Of a DNA stretch of 53,724 nt, positions 38,723-48,073 are shown piece by piece. Origin of the DNA: Ruminococcaceae bacterium UBA1417 (lineage in GTDB: Bacteria; Bacillota; Clostridia; Oscillospirales; Acutalibacteraceae). Where the stretch lies: positions 1 to 53,724 of the forward strand of contig DBPP01000026.1 of NCBI GenBank assembly GCA_002305575.1, read 5' to 3'. The translations under genes were made by a program, and so were the position numbers. Under the pieces are notes generated by a model. The model was not told where the DNA came from and did no database searches. It saw only the letters and a program-made list of their open reading frames with translations. The first letter of the stretch is position 1. The number at the start of each line of letters is the position of its first letter.

Positions 38723-40918
38723 TCAGCTCCGGTCAATGGAAATGACACCGCGGACCTTGGAAAGCCGGTCAATCACCTGCTGGAGATGCGCCATACCGTT
38801 GATGGAGATCGTCGCCGAAATCAGCGCGTTACCGGTATTCTTGATCTCGCGGGAGTTCAGCGAGTGGATAAAAATATGCATATTGAAAAGCTGCTGGGTC
38901 ACATCGGCAAGCAGGCCGGAGCGGTCTGCAGACACGATGTGCAGCGTGGACTTGAATTCCTCCTTGACCTCGCCGGCCCAGTGCGCGCGCACCCAGCGTT
39001 CCGGCTCCGGACATGTGGTGAAATCCTTGGGCACATTCGAGCAATTGCGTTTGTGGATGGAGACGCCAAAGCCGCGCGTAATGAAACCGATGATTTCGTC
39101 ACCGGGCAACGGGTTGCAGCAGCGGGAAAACTTGATCAGGCAGTTGTCCATACCCTCCACAAGCACGCCGCCCACGGCTTTTTTATTCGTCGCTTGAGGC
39201 GCCTGCTGCGAGATATCCGGCTGCTTATCGCCTGGATTCTGGTTCTTCAGATACTCTTCCTTGATGCGTGGCAGAATCTTCCACAACTGGATGCCGCCAT
39301 AGCCGATGGCGGCGTAGAAATCGTCGGGCGTGGTACAACTGTGGCGGCGGCCGGCGCTGTCCAGCATAAATTTCATCAGCTCGTCGCTCATCACAATGTT
39401 GTTGCGCTTGAACTCACGCTCCAGCTCGGCCTTACCTTCTACGATGTTTTCCTCACGCTTCTCTTTTTTAAACCACGTGCGGATCTTGTTGCGCGCTTCA
39501 CTCGTGCGCACCAGAGAAAGCCAGTCACGGTTCGGCCCGCGGCCGACCTCCTTGGTCGTCAGGATCTCAATGATTTCGCCGGTCTTGACCTTGTAATCGA
39601 GCGGGACGATTTTCTGATCAACCTTCGCGCCAATCATACGGTTGCCGACAGCAGAGTGGATCGCATACGCGAAGTCAATGACGGTAGACCCCATGGGCAG
39701 ATTGATGACGTCGCCCTTTGGCGTAAAGACGAACACCTCTTCGGGCGCCAAATCCGTCTTGATCGACCGCACGAGATCCGTGACATCCTCGCTCTCCGAT
39801 TGGTTGTCGAGCATGTTCCGGATCCACTGCAGCCGCGTTTCGAGCGAATCGGTTTTTTCGTTGCCACTCGTCATGCCGAGCTTGTATTTCCAGTGGGCCG
39901 CGATGCCGTATTCCGCAGTGTGGTGCATTTCCCAGGTACGGATCTGCACCTCAAACGGGATTCCCTCCTTGCTGATGACGGTCGTATGCAGCGACTGGTA
40001 CATATTCTGCTTCGGTGTAGAAATATAGTCCTTGAACCGGTTCGGCAGCGGGGTAAACATATCGTGTATAATACCCAGAACATTGTAGCAATCGATGATC
40101 GTATTGACGATGACGCGCAGCGCAAAAATATCGTAGATTTCATCAAAGGACTTGCCCTGGATGAACATCTTGCGATAAATGCCGTTGATGCTCTTGACGC
40201 GGCCCTCAATGACCACGCCGGGAATCAGCGGTTCCACACGGCTGCGGATAAGCTGCTTTGTGTTTTCAATAAACTGCTTGCGCCGCGTGCTGCGCGCCTC
40301 CAGGTTTTCTTCGATCTCGTGGTACGCAACCGGGTCCAGGTATTTCAGGGAAACGTCTTCCATGTATTCCTTAACGGTACGCATGCCGAGCCGGTGCGCA
40401 ATCGGCGCGTAAACCTCAAGGCACTCCAGCGCTTTGTCGCGCTGCTTCTGCTGTGAAACGTACTCGAGCGTGGCCAGGTTGTGCATGCGGTCGGCAAATT
40501 TGATGATGATGACGCGAATATCCTCGGACATGGCCATCAGCATTTTTCTCAGGTTCTCCGCCTGCTGCTCCTCCCGAGACGAAAACGGGATTTTACCGAG
40601 CTTGGTTACACCGTCGGTCAGGTTCGCAATCTCCTTGCCGAATGTTTTCGCAATGTCATCGTACGTATAAGGCGTATCCTCAATGACGTCATGCAAGAGA
40701 CCTGCGACAACCGACGGCGTATCCATGCCGAATTCTATCAGCTTGCAGGCCACCGCGATCGGATGGATGATGTACGGCTCGCCGGATTGACGCACCTGAT
40801 CTTTGTGCGCCTCAAGCGCAAATTTATACCCCTTCTCAATCAGGGCAAGATCGTATTCCTTGCCGCTCGATGTCGCGAGCTGCACAAGATCCGCATAAGT
40901 TTTGGATGCCGCTGCCAT
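38723..40918 (-). CDS. rel: Bifunctional (p)ppGpp synthetase/hydrolase Rel
   Basis: The 731-residue stringent-response enzyme has an HD hydrolase domain with the intact motif Leu-Leu-His-Asp-Val-Ile-Glu-Asp near 73-80, a synthetase domain (Arg-Val-Lys-Ser-Ile-Asn-Gly-Ile-Tyr-Arg-Lys-Met near 241; Tyr-Gln-Ser-Leu-His-Thr-Thr-Val near 307), a TGS domain near 390-450 and a C-terminal ACT domain. Both catalytic sites look complete, so it makes and breaks (p)ppGpp. AAGGAGGAGAGAAG precedes the ATG. It follows recJ by 30 bp without the apt gene often found between them. Confidence 0.95.
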   Translation of the reverse strand: MAAASKTYADLVQLATSSGKEYDLALIEKGYKFALEAHKDQVRQSGEPYIIHPIAVACKLIEFGMDTPSVVAGLLHDVIEDTPYTYDDIAKTFGKEIANLTDGVTKLGKIPFSSREEQQAENLRKMLMAMSEDIRVIIIKFADRMHNLATLEYVSQQKQRDKALECLEVYAPIAHRLGMRTVKEYMEDVSLKYLDPVAYHEIEENLEARSTRRKQFIENTKQLIRSRVEPLIPGVVIEGRVKSINGIYRKMFIQGKSFDEIYDIFALRVIVNTIIDCYNVLGIIHDMFTPLPNRFKDYISTPKQNMYQSLHTTVISKEGIPFEVQIRTWEMHHTAEYGIAAHWKYKLGMTSGNEKTDSLETRLQWIRNMLDNQSESEDVTDLVRSIKTDLAPEEVFVFTPKGDVINLPMGSTVIDFAYAIHSAVGNRMIGAKVDQKIVPLDYKVKTGEIIEILTTKEVGRGPNRDWLSLVRTSEARNKIRTWFKKEKREENIVEGKAELEREFKRNNIVMSDELMKFMLDSAGRRHSCTTPDDFYAAIGYGGIQLWKILPRIKEEYLKNQNPGDKQPDISQQAPQATNKKAVGGVLVEGMDNCLIKFSRCCNPLPGDEIIGFITRGFGVSIHKRNCSNVPKDFTTCPEPERWVRAHWAGEVKEEFKSTLHIVSADRSGLLADVTQQLFNMHIFIHSLNSREIKNTGNALISATISINGMAHLQQVIDRLSKVRGVISIDRS

Positions 40919-40948
40919 CTTCTCTCCTCCTTGATCACCGCCTGGGCG

Positions 40949-42991
40949 CTATTGCAGCGCCCGCAGGACGGAAGCTTGTGTAATATCTGTTTTACCGCTT
41001 GTTTCCAAAAGTTGCGCCGAAAGCCACCCATCAGAAACTGTGCTGCGAACCAAGCCGCATTCGGAAAACGCGTCGAGCGCTGTACGCAGCCGTCCGAGCG
41101 TACACGCGGGACCGATCTGTGCGCAGAAACGCACGAGATCAACCCGTTTGCCGCCGCGTGCGCGCAGCGCCCTGTACACCGCCGCTAAGCACGCGCGGTC
41201 CGGAATCAGGCGCGCCTTGTCCGCCGGGGTCAACGGCTCGCTGCGCCGGAAAGCCGCATAGCTGGCCAACGAAGCGATATTCTCCGCCGTGTCGAAGCCC
41301 GCCGGCTTGATGTCGCGCACGATCACCGTCAGCGATGGCTGGCCGCGGTATTCCCGCGTTTCCAGCTGTACGGCGAGATCGAGACGATCCCCTTTTTCAT
41401 AGACAAAATCCTCCGGCTTTACGTTGAAGCGCATCGCCGTGAGAACCGCACCGTTTTTCTCCAGCGTGAGCCGCAGGTGCCCCCCGCCGCCCACGGCGGA
41501 AATATCACAGAGCGTCATATTGAAAAGCCCAAAAACGGGCTGTGGATTTCCATTGCCAAACGGCTCGAGCTGCCGCAGGCTTTCGACCATATCCACGGAA
41601 AGTGCAGCGGGATTCAGGCGGCAGTCCAGCGTGACGGTCTGCGTTGGCATCCGCCTGTATTTTTCGGCCGCATATGCGTTGATCGCCGTGCGGAACGCAT
41701 CGATCTGTCCGACGGCCAGCGTCACGCCCGCCGCCATTGGATGCCCGCCGTATTTGATCAGCAAATTTCCACAGGCACACACCGCTTCAAACAGGGAAAA
41801 TCCCTCCACACTGCGTCCACTGCCCTTGGCCTCCGTCTCGCCGCGCGAAAGCACAATGCTCGGCTTACCGTACCGGTCGGTGATGCGCGAAGCGACAATA
41901 CCGATCACGCCGTGGTGCCAATCCGCGCCATCAACGACGATCACACGATCTTCAGCAAGTCCGCGCGCCTCGATATCCGCAAAGGCGGCTTCCGAAATGG
42001 CAGCCTCCACACGGCGACGTTCCTCGTTGTCTGCGCAGATTTCCTCCGAAAGCTGTTCCGCTTCCGTTTCGTACATACTCGTCAGCAGGCGCACCGCACG
42101 ATCCGGGGAACCCATGCGCCCCGTCGCATTGATGCGGGGCACCAGCGTAAACGCCACATTCGTAGCGGTGAGCCTGCGGCCGCTGAAGCCGGAATCCTCC
42201 AGCAACGCACGCACGCCGGGACGATCGCTCTCCGAAAGCCGGCGCAGACCGGCGCGGATCAGCGTGCGGTTCTCTCCGGTCAGCGGCACCACATCGCCGA
42301 TGGTGCCGATCGTGGCGAGGTCCGCATACGCTTCCAACAGGTCGTCGAGATCGCCTGCGCCCTCTTCCAGCGCCATCAAAAGCTTAAAGGCTATACCTGC
42401 ACCGGAAAAATCCTTGTATGGGCTCTCATCGTCTTTTCGGTATGCATCCACAACGGCGACAGCCGCCGGCAGAATTTCCTGCGGGCGGTGGTGGTCGGTA
42501 ATCACCACATCCACGCCCAATTCCCGCGCGCGCTCCACCTCATGAACGGACGAAATGCCATTATCCACCGTGATGATCAACGAAACACCGCACGCGGCAA
42601 GGTGTTCGACAGCGCCGGTGTTCATACCATACCCCTCGCCCTCGCGCTGCGGTATGTAGTACTGCACATCCGCGCCGCGTGTTTCCAGATAACCGTACAC
42701 CATGGCGGTGGACGTGATGCCGTCGGCATCGTAGTCGCCGTACACGGCAATTTTTTCCATTTTTTCGATGGCGCGCGTAATCCGGGCGGCTGCGCGATCC
42801 ATATCTTTTAGCAAAAACGGATCGGAAAGCGGCGTTCCCGCGCCAAAAAAGGTCTGGATTTCCTCCTTGCGGTCAAACCCGCGTATATTCAGGAGCATGG
42901 CAAGAAAAAATGGTATATGGTAGGTTTGCGCAAGCACCGCCGCGCGTTCCTTATCGAGAGACCGAACCTCCCAGTTTCGGATATTCATCAT
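40949..42991 (-). CDS. recJ: Single-stranded-DNA exonuclease RecJ
   Basis: The 680-residue enzyme degrades single-stranded DNA 5' to 3' in repair and recombination. DHH motifs are visible: Tyr-Gly-Asp-Tyr-Asp-Ala-Asp-Gly near 83, Thr-Val-Asp-Asn-Gly near 139, Thr-Asp-His-His-Arg near 162. The DHHA1 domain has Gly-Gly-His-Pro-Met-Ala-Ala-Gly near 398. An OB fold and a C-terminal extension follow. Adjacent ATG codons at 42991 and 42988 share the AGAAGGA site; the upstream residues to 43075 overlap the promoter. Confidence 0.95.
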   Translation of the reverse strand: MMNIRNWEVRSLDKERAAVLAQTYHIPFFLAMLLNIRGFDRKEEIQTFFGAGTPLSDPFLLKDMDRAAARITRAIEKMEKIAVYGDYDADGITSTAMVYGYLETRGADVQYYIPQREGEGYGMNTGAVEHLAACGVSLIITVDNGISSVHEVERARELGVDVVITDHHRPQEILPAAVAVVDAYRKDDESPYKDFSGAGIAFKLLMALEEGAGDLDDLLEAYADLATIGTIGDVVPLTGENRTLIRAGLRRLSESDRPGVRALLEDSGFSGRRLTATNVAFTLVPRINATGRMGSPDRAVRLLTSMYETEAEQLSEEICADNEERRRVEAAISEAAFADIEARGLAEDRVIVVDGADWHHGVIGIVASRITDRYGKPSIVLSRGETEAKGSGRSVEGFSLFEAVCACGNLLIKYGGHPMAAGVTLAVGQIDAFRTAINAYAAEKYRRMPTQTVTLDCRLNPAALSVDMVESLRQLEPFGNGNPQPVFGLFNMTLCDISAVGGGGHLRLTLEKNGAVLTAMRFNVKPEDFVYEKGDRLDLAVQLETREYRGQPSLTVIVRDIKPAGFDTAENIASLASYAAFRRSEPLTPADKARLIPDRACLAAVYRALRARGGKRVDLVRFCAQIGPACTLGRLRTALDAFSECGLVRSTVSDGWLSAQLLETSGKTDITQASVLRALQ

Positions 42992-43065
42992 CGGTTCATC
43001 CTTCTCAATGTACGCCGGAAAGCATTTTTGCGGCGTACATTTGGTATCAGAAATTCTAGGAGAAT

Positions 43066-43094
43066 ATTTTAACATTTTTTCGCCGATTATTCAA
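43066..43094 (-). promoter_or_regulatory. Promoter of the recJ-rel-hemZ run
   Basis: TTGAAT, 17-bp spacer, TAAAAT on the minus strand, with the transcript start about 65 bases before recJ. Confidence 0.7.
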
Positions 43095-43216
43095 CTGAAA
43101 TCCATAATTTGCCGAAATTTCGCGGCTGCGCGTGTCGCTCCGTCCAGAAGCAGCGGATGGGAAAGCAAATATTCTGCAAAAACCTCAAAATTATATAGAA
43201 AAAATTGCACTTCTGT

Positions 43217-43225
43217 GCTACAATA
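43217..43225 (+). promoter_or_regulatory. Extended -10 element before the small membrane protein gene
   Basis: TG-C-TACAAT is an extended -10 about 44 bases before the start at 43269. No good -35 box is seen at the expected distance. Confidence 0.45.
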
Positions 43226-43268
43226 AAAAATAGAGAAGCTTGTCGTTTTTCAGAGAAGAGGTATCGGT

Positions 43269-43529
43269 ATGGAGAAGAAAAAGCCGCAGTCTACAGCGGA
43301 AAAGCCCGTCGATGCATCGCCCGCACCGGAACACACCGCCCAAACGCAGGGAGAAGAGGAGCATAAGGGAGGCAACTATATGTTTGCGCTCAAGGTGCTC
43401 GCGCTTTTGGTCGTTATCATCCTGATCATCGTTGTACTGCAGGCAAGCGGCGTCCCCGTCGCAATCCGCGACTGGTTCCGCGCCTTCACCGAAACCGCCG
43501 GCATATTGCCAAACACCCCTGTTGTTTGA
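43269..43529 (+). CDS. Small single-pass membrane protein
   Basis: The 86-residue product has a hydrophilic N-terminus rich in Lys, Pro, Glu and Gln (1-36), one strong membrane helix (about 39-60, Ala-Leu-Leu-Val-Val-Ile-Ile-Leu-Ile-Ile-Val-Val-Leu) and a short tail with Trp. No family is recognised. AGAAGAGG lies six bases before the ATG, and a terminator follows, so it is likely a real monocistronic gene on the strand opposite its neighbours. The N-terminus is probably cytoplasmic. Confidence 0.7.
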   Translation: MEKKKPQSTAEKPVDASPAPEHTAQTQGEEEHKGGNYMFALKVLALLVVIILIIVVLQASGVPVAIRDWFRAFTETAGILPNTPVV

Positions 43530-43545
43530 ACGAATCCCATAAAAC

Positions 43546-43593
43546 CAAACGCCCGCCGTATTCCCCAACGGAACACGGCGGGCATTCATTTTG
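43546..43593. terminator. Bidirectional terminator between small membrane gene and cdaR
   Basis: GCCCGCCGT...ACGGCGGGC with ATTCATTTT on the plus strand and GTTTGGTTTT on the minus strand. It lies between two convergent genes. Confidence 0.75.
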
Positions 43594-43607
43594 TCAAGTA
43601 GAATCGG

Positions 43608-44951
43608 TTACTCCTGCGCAACCGCTGCGGAGGAAACGTCATCGGATACGGTAACATGCGCCGTATACGTACCGGTCGCCCAGCAGGATTCGGCGTTGTT
43701 GACCGTAACGGTCACAGGCACCTCAATGCTGCCGCTCGGATCCGTAACCGAGGAAAGGTCCACGGTACAGAACACGGAATTACCCGTCAGTTTGGAAATC
43801 TGTGCCGCCGTACCAATGATGCGGACTGTGAGACTTCTCGTGGACAGATCGGCCGTTTTGCCTTCCGGCACATTGATCACACTGATGTTGTTTGTCGTCA
43901 GTTCCGTTTCCGAATAGCCGTTCATGTTGAAGGTGACCGTGGCGGTTTCCACGCGGCTGATGTTCGTCACGCCGCTCGGCACCGGGATTGCCACCTGGAA
44001 GGTCGTGTTGGAAGGTGTAACGTCGAGGAAATTGATCGGCGTCGCAAGTGTCAGCGACGTGTACTTCGACACCGTCTCGCCGTCTCCCGCTATCTCAATC
44101 GTTTCCGGATCAATGGAAATACGATTCTCCGGGAAGCTTTCCGGAATATTCCGGATATCCGCAACCAACTCCACCGTCTGGCGGCTCGTCACCGGAATGG
44201 AAACATCTACCGTATTGTCGCTGAGGGTAAGGAAGTTTTCCGTTGGGTCCAAAACATCCCCGTTGGTATCATACAGCGTAACCTTACAGGAAATCGATTT
44301 GGATTGGGTCAGTTCATCGCTGAACGTGTAAACAAGCACCGCACGCGCAACGCGGTTCACCGCGCTTTCCGGGCCGGATACCGTGACGAGATCGGTGGAA
44401 AGCGTAGGCGTTGCCGGCGCATAATAGTTTTCTGCCACCGAATACTCGATGTTGCTCTCCAGCGAAAGCTGGATTTCCTTGTACTTGTCATAGTAGACGG
44501 AAATTTCCGCTGGCGCCACGCTCTCGATTTCGTACTCGGTAAACGTATTGCCCTTCTTGGCCGCACGCAGTGCCAGCGTGGCCTGCTGCATGGAGTTTCC
44601 TGTCAGCATGGACGTAGAGGGGTCCAGCGTAGCGGTAACCGCGAGGTCCTCGGTTGTCACCTTGCTCGTAATCAGCGAGCTGCCTGTGATGGACACATCG
44701 GCTGTGCGGTAGTTCATATCGAAAATCCGTATGCCGGCCTCCTGCGCCGCTTCGGAAACCTCGACGTTGATCGGCACCCCGCGAACAACCGTGGCGCGGC
44801 TTTCGCCGCTCGTCGCCATCATGAAAAACCAGATGACGGCCGCACACAGGAACGAAAAGACCAAAAGCAGCGTGTTGTTCTCAAAAATACGCAGAAAACC
44901 CTTTTCTTTCTTTTCGCCCGATTCCGTCTTCCCCTTGTTGTCCGGCATCAC
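43608..44951 (-). CDS. cdaR: YbbR-domain protein CdaR
   Basis: The 447-residue protein has one membrane helix at about 27-45 and an extracellular part built of four or five YbbR repeats, each about 85 residues of beta structure (for example Thr-Val-Glu-Leu-Val-Ala-Asp-Ile-Arg near 245). CdaR binds the diadenylate cyclase CdaA and tunes c-di-AMP synthesis. It overlaps cdaA as ATGA. The usual third gene, glmM, is absent next to it. Confidence 0.92.
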   Translation of the reverse strand: MMPDNKGKTESGEKKEKGFLRIFENNTLLLVFSFLCAAVIWFFMMATSGESRATVVRGVPINVEVSEAAQEAGIRIFDMNYRTADVSITGSSLITSKVTTEDLAVTATLDPSTSMLTGNSMQQATLALRAAKKGNTFTEYEIESVAPAEISVYYDKYKEIQLSLESNIEYSVAENYYAPATPTLSTDLVTVSGPESAVNRVARAVLVYTFSDELTQSKSISCKVTLYDTNGDVLDPTENFLTLSDNTVDVSIPVTSRQTVELVADIRNIPESFPENRISIDPETIEIAGDGETVSKYTSLTLATPINFLDVTPSNTTFQVAIPVPSGVTNISRVETATVTFNMNGYSETELTTNNISVINVPEGKTADLSTRSLTVRIIGTAAQISKLTGNSVFCTVDLSSVTDPSGSIEVPVTVTVNNAESCWATGTYTAHVTVSDDVSSAAVAQE

Positions 44952-45844
44952 TTTTTCACCGTCCTTTTACTGAAAAGGTTGTTAAGCCCGCGGCGTACCG
45001 TGGAGGTCTTCTCCTCCTGCGGAATCAAATAGCTTTCCAGCACATCGCGCAGCGTGTCGCGCGTAAAGCGCCGCGCCAACACACCGTTAACCGCAACCGA
45101 GATCTGCCCCGTTTCCTCCGAAACGACGACCGCCACGGCATCGGATTCCTCGCTGACGCCCAGCGCCGCGCGGTGACGTGTGCCGAGTTCCGCAGAAACG
45201 GAGGTGTTTTTGGTCAACGGCAGGATACAGCCTGCCGCATGAATCATACCGCCCCGGACGATCATCGCTCCGTCATGCAGCGGCGCCTTGTTGAAGAAAA
45301 TATTGCCGACGATCTGGCCGGACGGCTCGCAGTTGATCTGCGTGCCTGTCTCGATGATATCCCCGAGTTTCGTCTGGCGCTCGAAAACGATCAGCGCGCC
45401 CATTTTCAACTGCTGGAGGATCCCGACGCCGTCGACAATCGCATTGATCGCCTTGCGCATCCGCTGCTTTTCGCCGTCCCGATCCCGGCCGCCGACCGCA
45501 TCCGCTATGGATTTGCTCATATTGCTGCGTCCCATTTGCTCGAGCGCCTTGCGGATCTCCGGCTGGAACACGATCAGGATCGCGACAAACGCGAAGTTGA
45601 AGAAATAGTACAACACCTGATTGACCATCATCAGCTGCAAATTACCGGAAACCAAAAACAAAACCACAAGGAGCAGAAGACCCTTGACCAACTGGCCGGC
45701 ACGTGTCTCCCGCACAAGCTTGATCGCGCCGTATATGAGCAATCCGATAATCAGGATGTCTACCGCATCTTTGATCTGAAAGCTTTTGGCAATACTCAGC
45801 ACCCATTCCCACCAGGATGCAACCGCGCTGAGGAAACCTTCCAC
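44948..45844 (-). CDS. cdaA: Membrane diadenylate cyclase CdaA
   Basis: The 298-residue enzyme makes c-di-AMP from two ATP. Three membrane helices (about 20-90) precede the DAC domain with Asp-Gly-Ala in Leu-His-Asp-Gly-Ala-Met-Ile-Val near 193 and Arg-His-Arg in Gly-Thr-Arg-His-Arg-Ala-Ala near 223, both required. The GTG at 45844 is preferred: GAGGTG lies six bases before it and the length matches CdaA. An ATG at 45913 would add 23 hydrophilic residues but has no ribosome binding site. Confidence 0.93.
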   Translation of the reverse strand: MEGFLSAVASWWEWVLSIAKSFQIKDAVDILIIGLLIYGAIKLVRETRAGQLVKGLLLLVVLFLVSGNLQLMMVNQVLYYFFNFAFVAILIVFQPEIRKALEQMGRSNMSKSIADAVGGRDRDGEKQRMRKAINAIVDGVGILQQLKMGALIVFERQTKLGDIIETGTQINCEPSGQIVGNIFFNKAPLHDGAMIVRGGMIHAAGCILPLTKNTSVSAELGTRHRAALGVSEESDAVAVVVSEETGQISVAVNGVLARRFTRDTLRDVLESYLIPQEEKTSTVRRGLNNLFSKRTVKK

Positions 45845-46014
45845 ATCCTTCACCTCTTTTTGCGCCGCGCTTTCCAGCCGAGCAAGTCGCGCGGGCACAG
45901 AATCTGTATTCATAGTTTATCATAAAGCGCCGCCTATGAAAAGGGGGCTTGCAGGATTTTTCCTGTCGAATTTCATCGTATTTTCCGCATTTTCACATCT
46001 TATTCTTTTTGTCG

Positions 46015-47172
46015 CTATGCCGGCGTGTTTCCCCGCAGCGCCGCGACCGCGCGCAGCAGCGCGCCCACCTCCTGCTCCTGTGTAAACACCGAAGGGGAAA
46101 CGCGTACTGCACCGTCGAAAACACCGGTGTCTGTGCCCATCTTCCGGTGGGCAAACGGTGCGCAGTGCAGTCCACAGCGCACGGCAATGCCCCGCTTTGC
46201 GAGATAATCGCCGACTGCCTCGCTCGGCATCCCCTGCACGTTGAAACTGAGCACCGGCACAAAATACCGCAGATCCGGCTTTTCGGTATAAAGCCGTACA
46301 TGCGGCATGGCGCTGAGCGCGTCGTAGATCCGGCGCACATGGCGCATTTCCGCCTGCCGCAGGTTATCCTCTCCCCGGGCGCGCACAAAATCGATGCCGG
46401 CGCCCAGCGCCAGAATTCCCGGCACATTCTGCGTGCCGCTTTCAAGGTATTCCGGCATATCCCGCGGCTGTTCGAGCTGCATCGCCTGCGTGCCCGTACC
46501 GCCCTGAATCCGGCTTTGCAGCGTCTCCCCCTTACTGGTAATCAGCATGCCAGTACCCATCGGGCCGTACAGCCCCTTGTGCCCGGCGCAGCAGAGGTAG
46601 TCGATACCATCCTGCGCCGCGCGGATCGGGATTACGCCGCCGGACTGCGCCGCGTCAACACAGATTTCCGCGCCGTAAACATGTGCGAGTGCGGCCAGCC
46701 GTTCCACGGGCACGCGAATGCCCCAGACGTTCGAAGCCTGGGTGCAAATCAGCATCCGCGTATTCGCGCGCAGCGCGCGGCGAAATGCGTCGAGCGTCGC
46801 GTCGTTGTCGCCGGGCGTAACCGGCACAACAGAAAAAGAAACGCCCTGCGCCTCCATCGCCTTGAGTGGGCGCAGGACCGCGTTGTGCTCGAGATCCGTC
46901 ACGAGCACGTGATCTCCCGGCTGCAGTGAATGGATGACGATGTTCAGCGCCTGCGTACAGCTCGGCTGAAACGAGACGCACTCCGGCCCCGGCGCACCAA
47001 ACAGCGCGGCCGCCTTCCGCCGAACGTCATACACGGCCTGCGCCGTTTCCATACTCATTTTAAATCCGCCGCGACCCGGATTGGCTCCGAACCGTTCTAG
47101 CGCCTCGGCCATGCGTCTGCGCACAGCCGGCGGCTTCGGATACGTTGTTGCGCTGTTATCGAGATAAATCAT
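46015..47172 (-). CDS. Class V aminotransferase, cysteine-desulfurase-like
   Basis: The 385-residue PLP enzyme begins Met-Ile-Tyr-Leu-Asp-Asn-Ser-Ala-Thr-Thr and has the lysine in Cys-Ala-Gly-His-Lys-Gly-Leu-Tyr-Gly-Pro near 203, with the catalytic-loop cysteine in Val-Arg-Cys-Gly-Leu-His-Cys-Ala-Pro near 344. This Cys-Gly-Leu-His-Cys form marks a desulfurase-like group often found beside DUF3343 genes and linked to sulfur or selenium transfer. The start overlaps the preceding DUF3343 gene by four bases. The longer frame to 47637 is the wrong start. Confidence 0.88.
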   Translation of the reverse strand: MIYLDNSATTYPKPPAVRRRMAEALERFGANPGRGGFKMSMETAQAVYDVRRKAAALFGAPGPECVSFQPSCTQALNIVIHSLQPGDHVLVTDLEHNAVLRPLKAMEAQGVSFSVVPVTPGDNDATLDAFRRALRANTRMLICTQASNVWGIRVPVERLAALAHVYGAEICVDAAQSGGVIPIRAAQDGIDYLCCAGHKGLYGPMGTGMLITSKGETLQSRIQGGTGTQAMQLEQPRDMPEYLESGTQNVPGILALGAGIDFVRARGEDNLRQAEMRHVRRIYDALSAMPHVRLYTEKPDLRYFVPVLSFNVQGMPSEAVGDYLAKRGIAVRCGLHCAPFAHRKMGTDTGVFDGAVRVSPSVFTQEQEVGALLRAVAALRGNTPA

Positions 47173-47417
47173 GATGATGCGCCCCGCTCTGCGCGGTAAA
47201 GCACCCGCACGCCTGCTGCGCGCAAAATACGCTCGGCCTCTTCGGCGCGCCGCGGCACATAAAGGCCATAACCGCAGCCGTTCTCCCGCGTGCGCGGCAG
47301 GCGTTCCACATACGATTTGATCCCGCGCGCAAAAAGCAGATCGCGGCCCTTGAGCGCATACGTCACGCTGCTGACCACGATCAGCGTTTTTTCCTCCCGG
47401 TCCCTCCGGTTTTCCAT
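47169..47417 (-). CDS. DUF3343 protein (putative Se/S carrier-like)
   Basis: The 82-residue protein fits DUF3343: Leu-Ile-Val-Val-Ser-Ser-Val-Thr-Tyr-Ala-Leu-Lys-Gly near 12-24, then Val-Glu-Arg-Leu-Pro, and Gly-Cys-Gly-Tyr-Gly-Leu-Tyr-Val near 47-54 with the single cysteine. Family members are annotated as possible selenium or sulfur carriers. Overlap with the desulfurase-like gene supports a sulfur relay. The ATG at 47417 has GAGGTG upstream; an earlier in-frame ATG at 47441 lacks one. Confidence 0.85.
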   Translation of the reverse strand: MENRRDREEKTLIVVSSVTYALKGRDLLFARGIKSYVERLPRTRENGCGYGLYVPRRAEEAERILRAAGVRVLYRAERGASS

Positions 47418-47515
47418 AGCAAGCACCTCTGCTTTCCCCATACTCCGTTTTGTTGTTCGCTACCAGAATATGAGACAAGCCACCGATTTGTGCTTTGAAA
47501 AACTGCGCGGTGCTT

Positions 47516-47983
47516 TTAGACGAGCAGGCAGACAGCGTGCGCGGAAATACCTTCGCCGCGGCCCGTAAAACCGAGGCATTCCTCCGTCGTGGCCTTGATA
47601 TTGATGCAATCGACCTCCATATTGCAGGCAGATGCAATGTTGCGCCGCATCTCTTCGATATACGGCCGCAGCTTCGGGCGCTGCGCCACCACCGTAGCGT
47701 CGATGTTTCCCAAGGCGAAGCCCTTGCGCCGCACCGCAGCCACGACCGCGGAGAGCAGTTTCAGGCTGTCCGCTCCCTCGTACTGCGGGTCGCTGTCCGG
47801 AAACAGCACGCCAATATCCCCCAGCGCCGCTGCACCGAGCAATGCGTCCGCAATGGCATGCGCCAACACGTCCGCATCCGAATGCCCCAGCAGACCGAGC
47901 TCATAGGGAATTTTCACGCCGCCAATGATCAAATCCCTGTGCTCCGCAAGCGCGTGCACATCGTAACCGTGTCCTATTCTCAT
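47516..47983 (-). CDS. ispF: 2-C-methyl-D-erythritol 2,4-cyclodiphosphate synthase
   Basis: The 155-residue enzyme of the non-mevalonate isoprenoid pathway has metal ligands Asp8 and His10 in Gly-Tyr-Asp-Val-His and His near 42 in Leu-Gly-His-Ser-Asp-Ala-Asp-Val-Leu-x-His. The end shows Lys-Ala-Thr-Thr-Glu-x-Cys-Leu-Gly-Phe-Thr-Gly. It trims CDP-methylerythritol phosphate to the cyclic diphosphate. The ATG at 47983 has GGAGAAACA upstream. It follows ispD by 90 bp on the same strand. Confidence 0.95.
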   Translation of the reverse strand: MRIGHGYDVHALAEHRDLIIGGVKIPYELGLLGHSDADVLAHAIADALLGAAALGDIGVLFPDSDPQYEGADSLKLLSAVVAAVRRKGFALGNIDATVVAQRPKLRPYIEEMRRNIASACNMEVDCINIKATTEECLGFTGRGEGISAHAVCLLV

Positions 47984-48073
47984 TGTTTCTCCATCCTTTC
48001 CAACAATTTTATACATTTCAATGATGCAGAACACACAGATCAACCGCCCGTTTGCGGCATTTCCTCCCCAACT

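Noticed and set aside
38138..40456. 772-residue plus-strand frame opposite rel
   Set aside because: Antisense shadow of rel and the MBL gene; no ribosome binding site and no recognisable domain.
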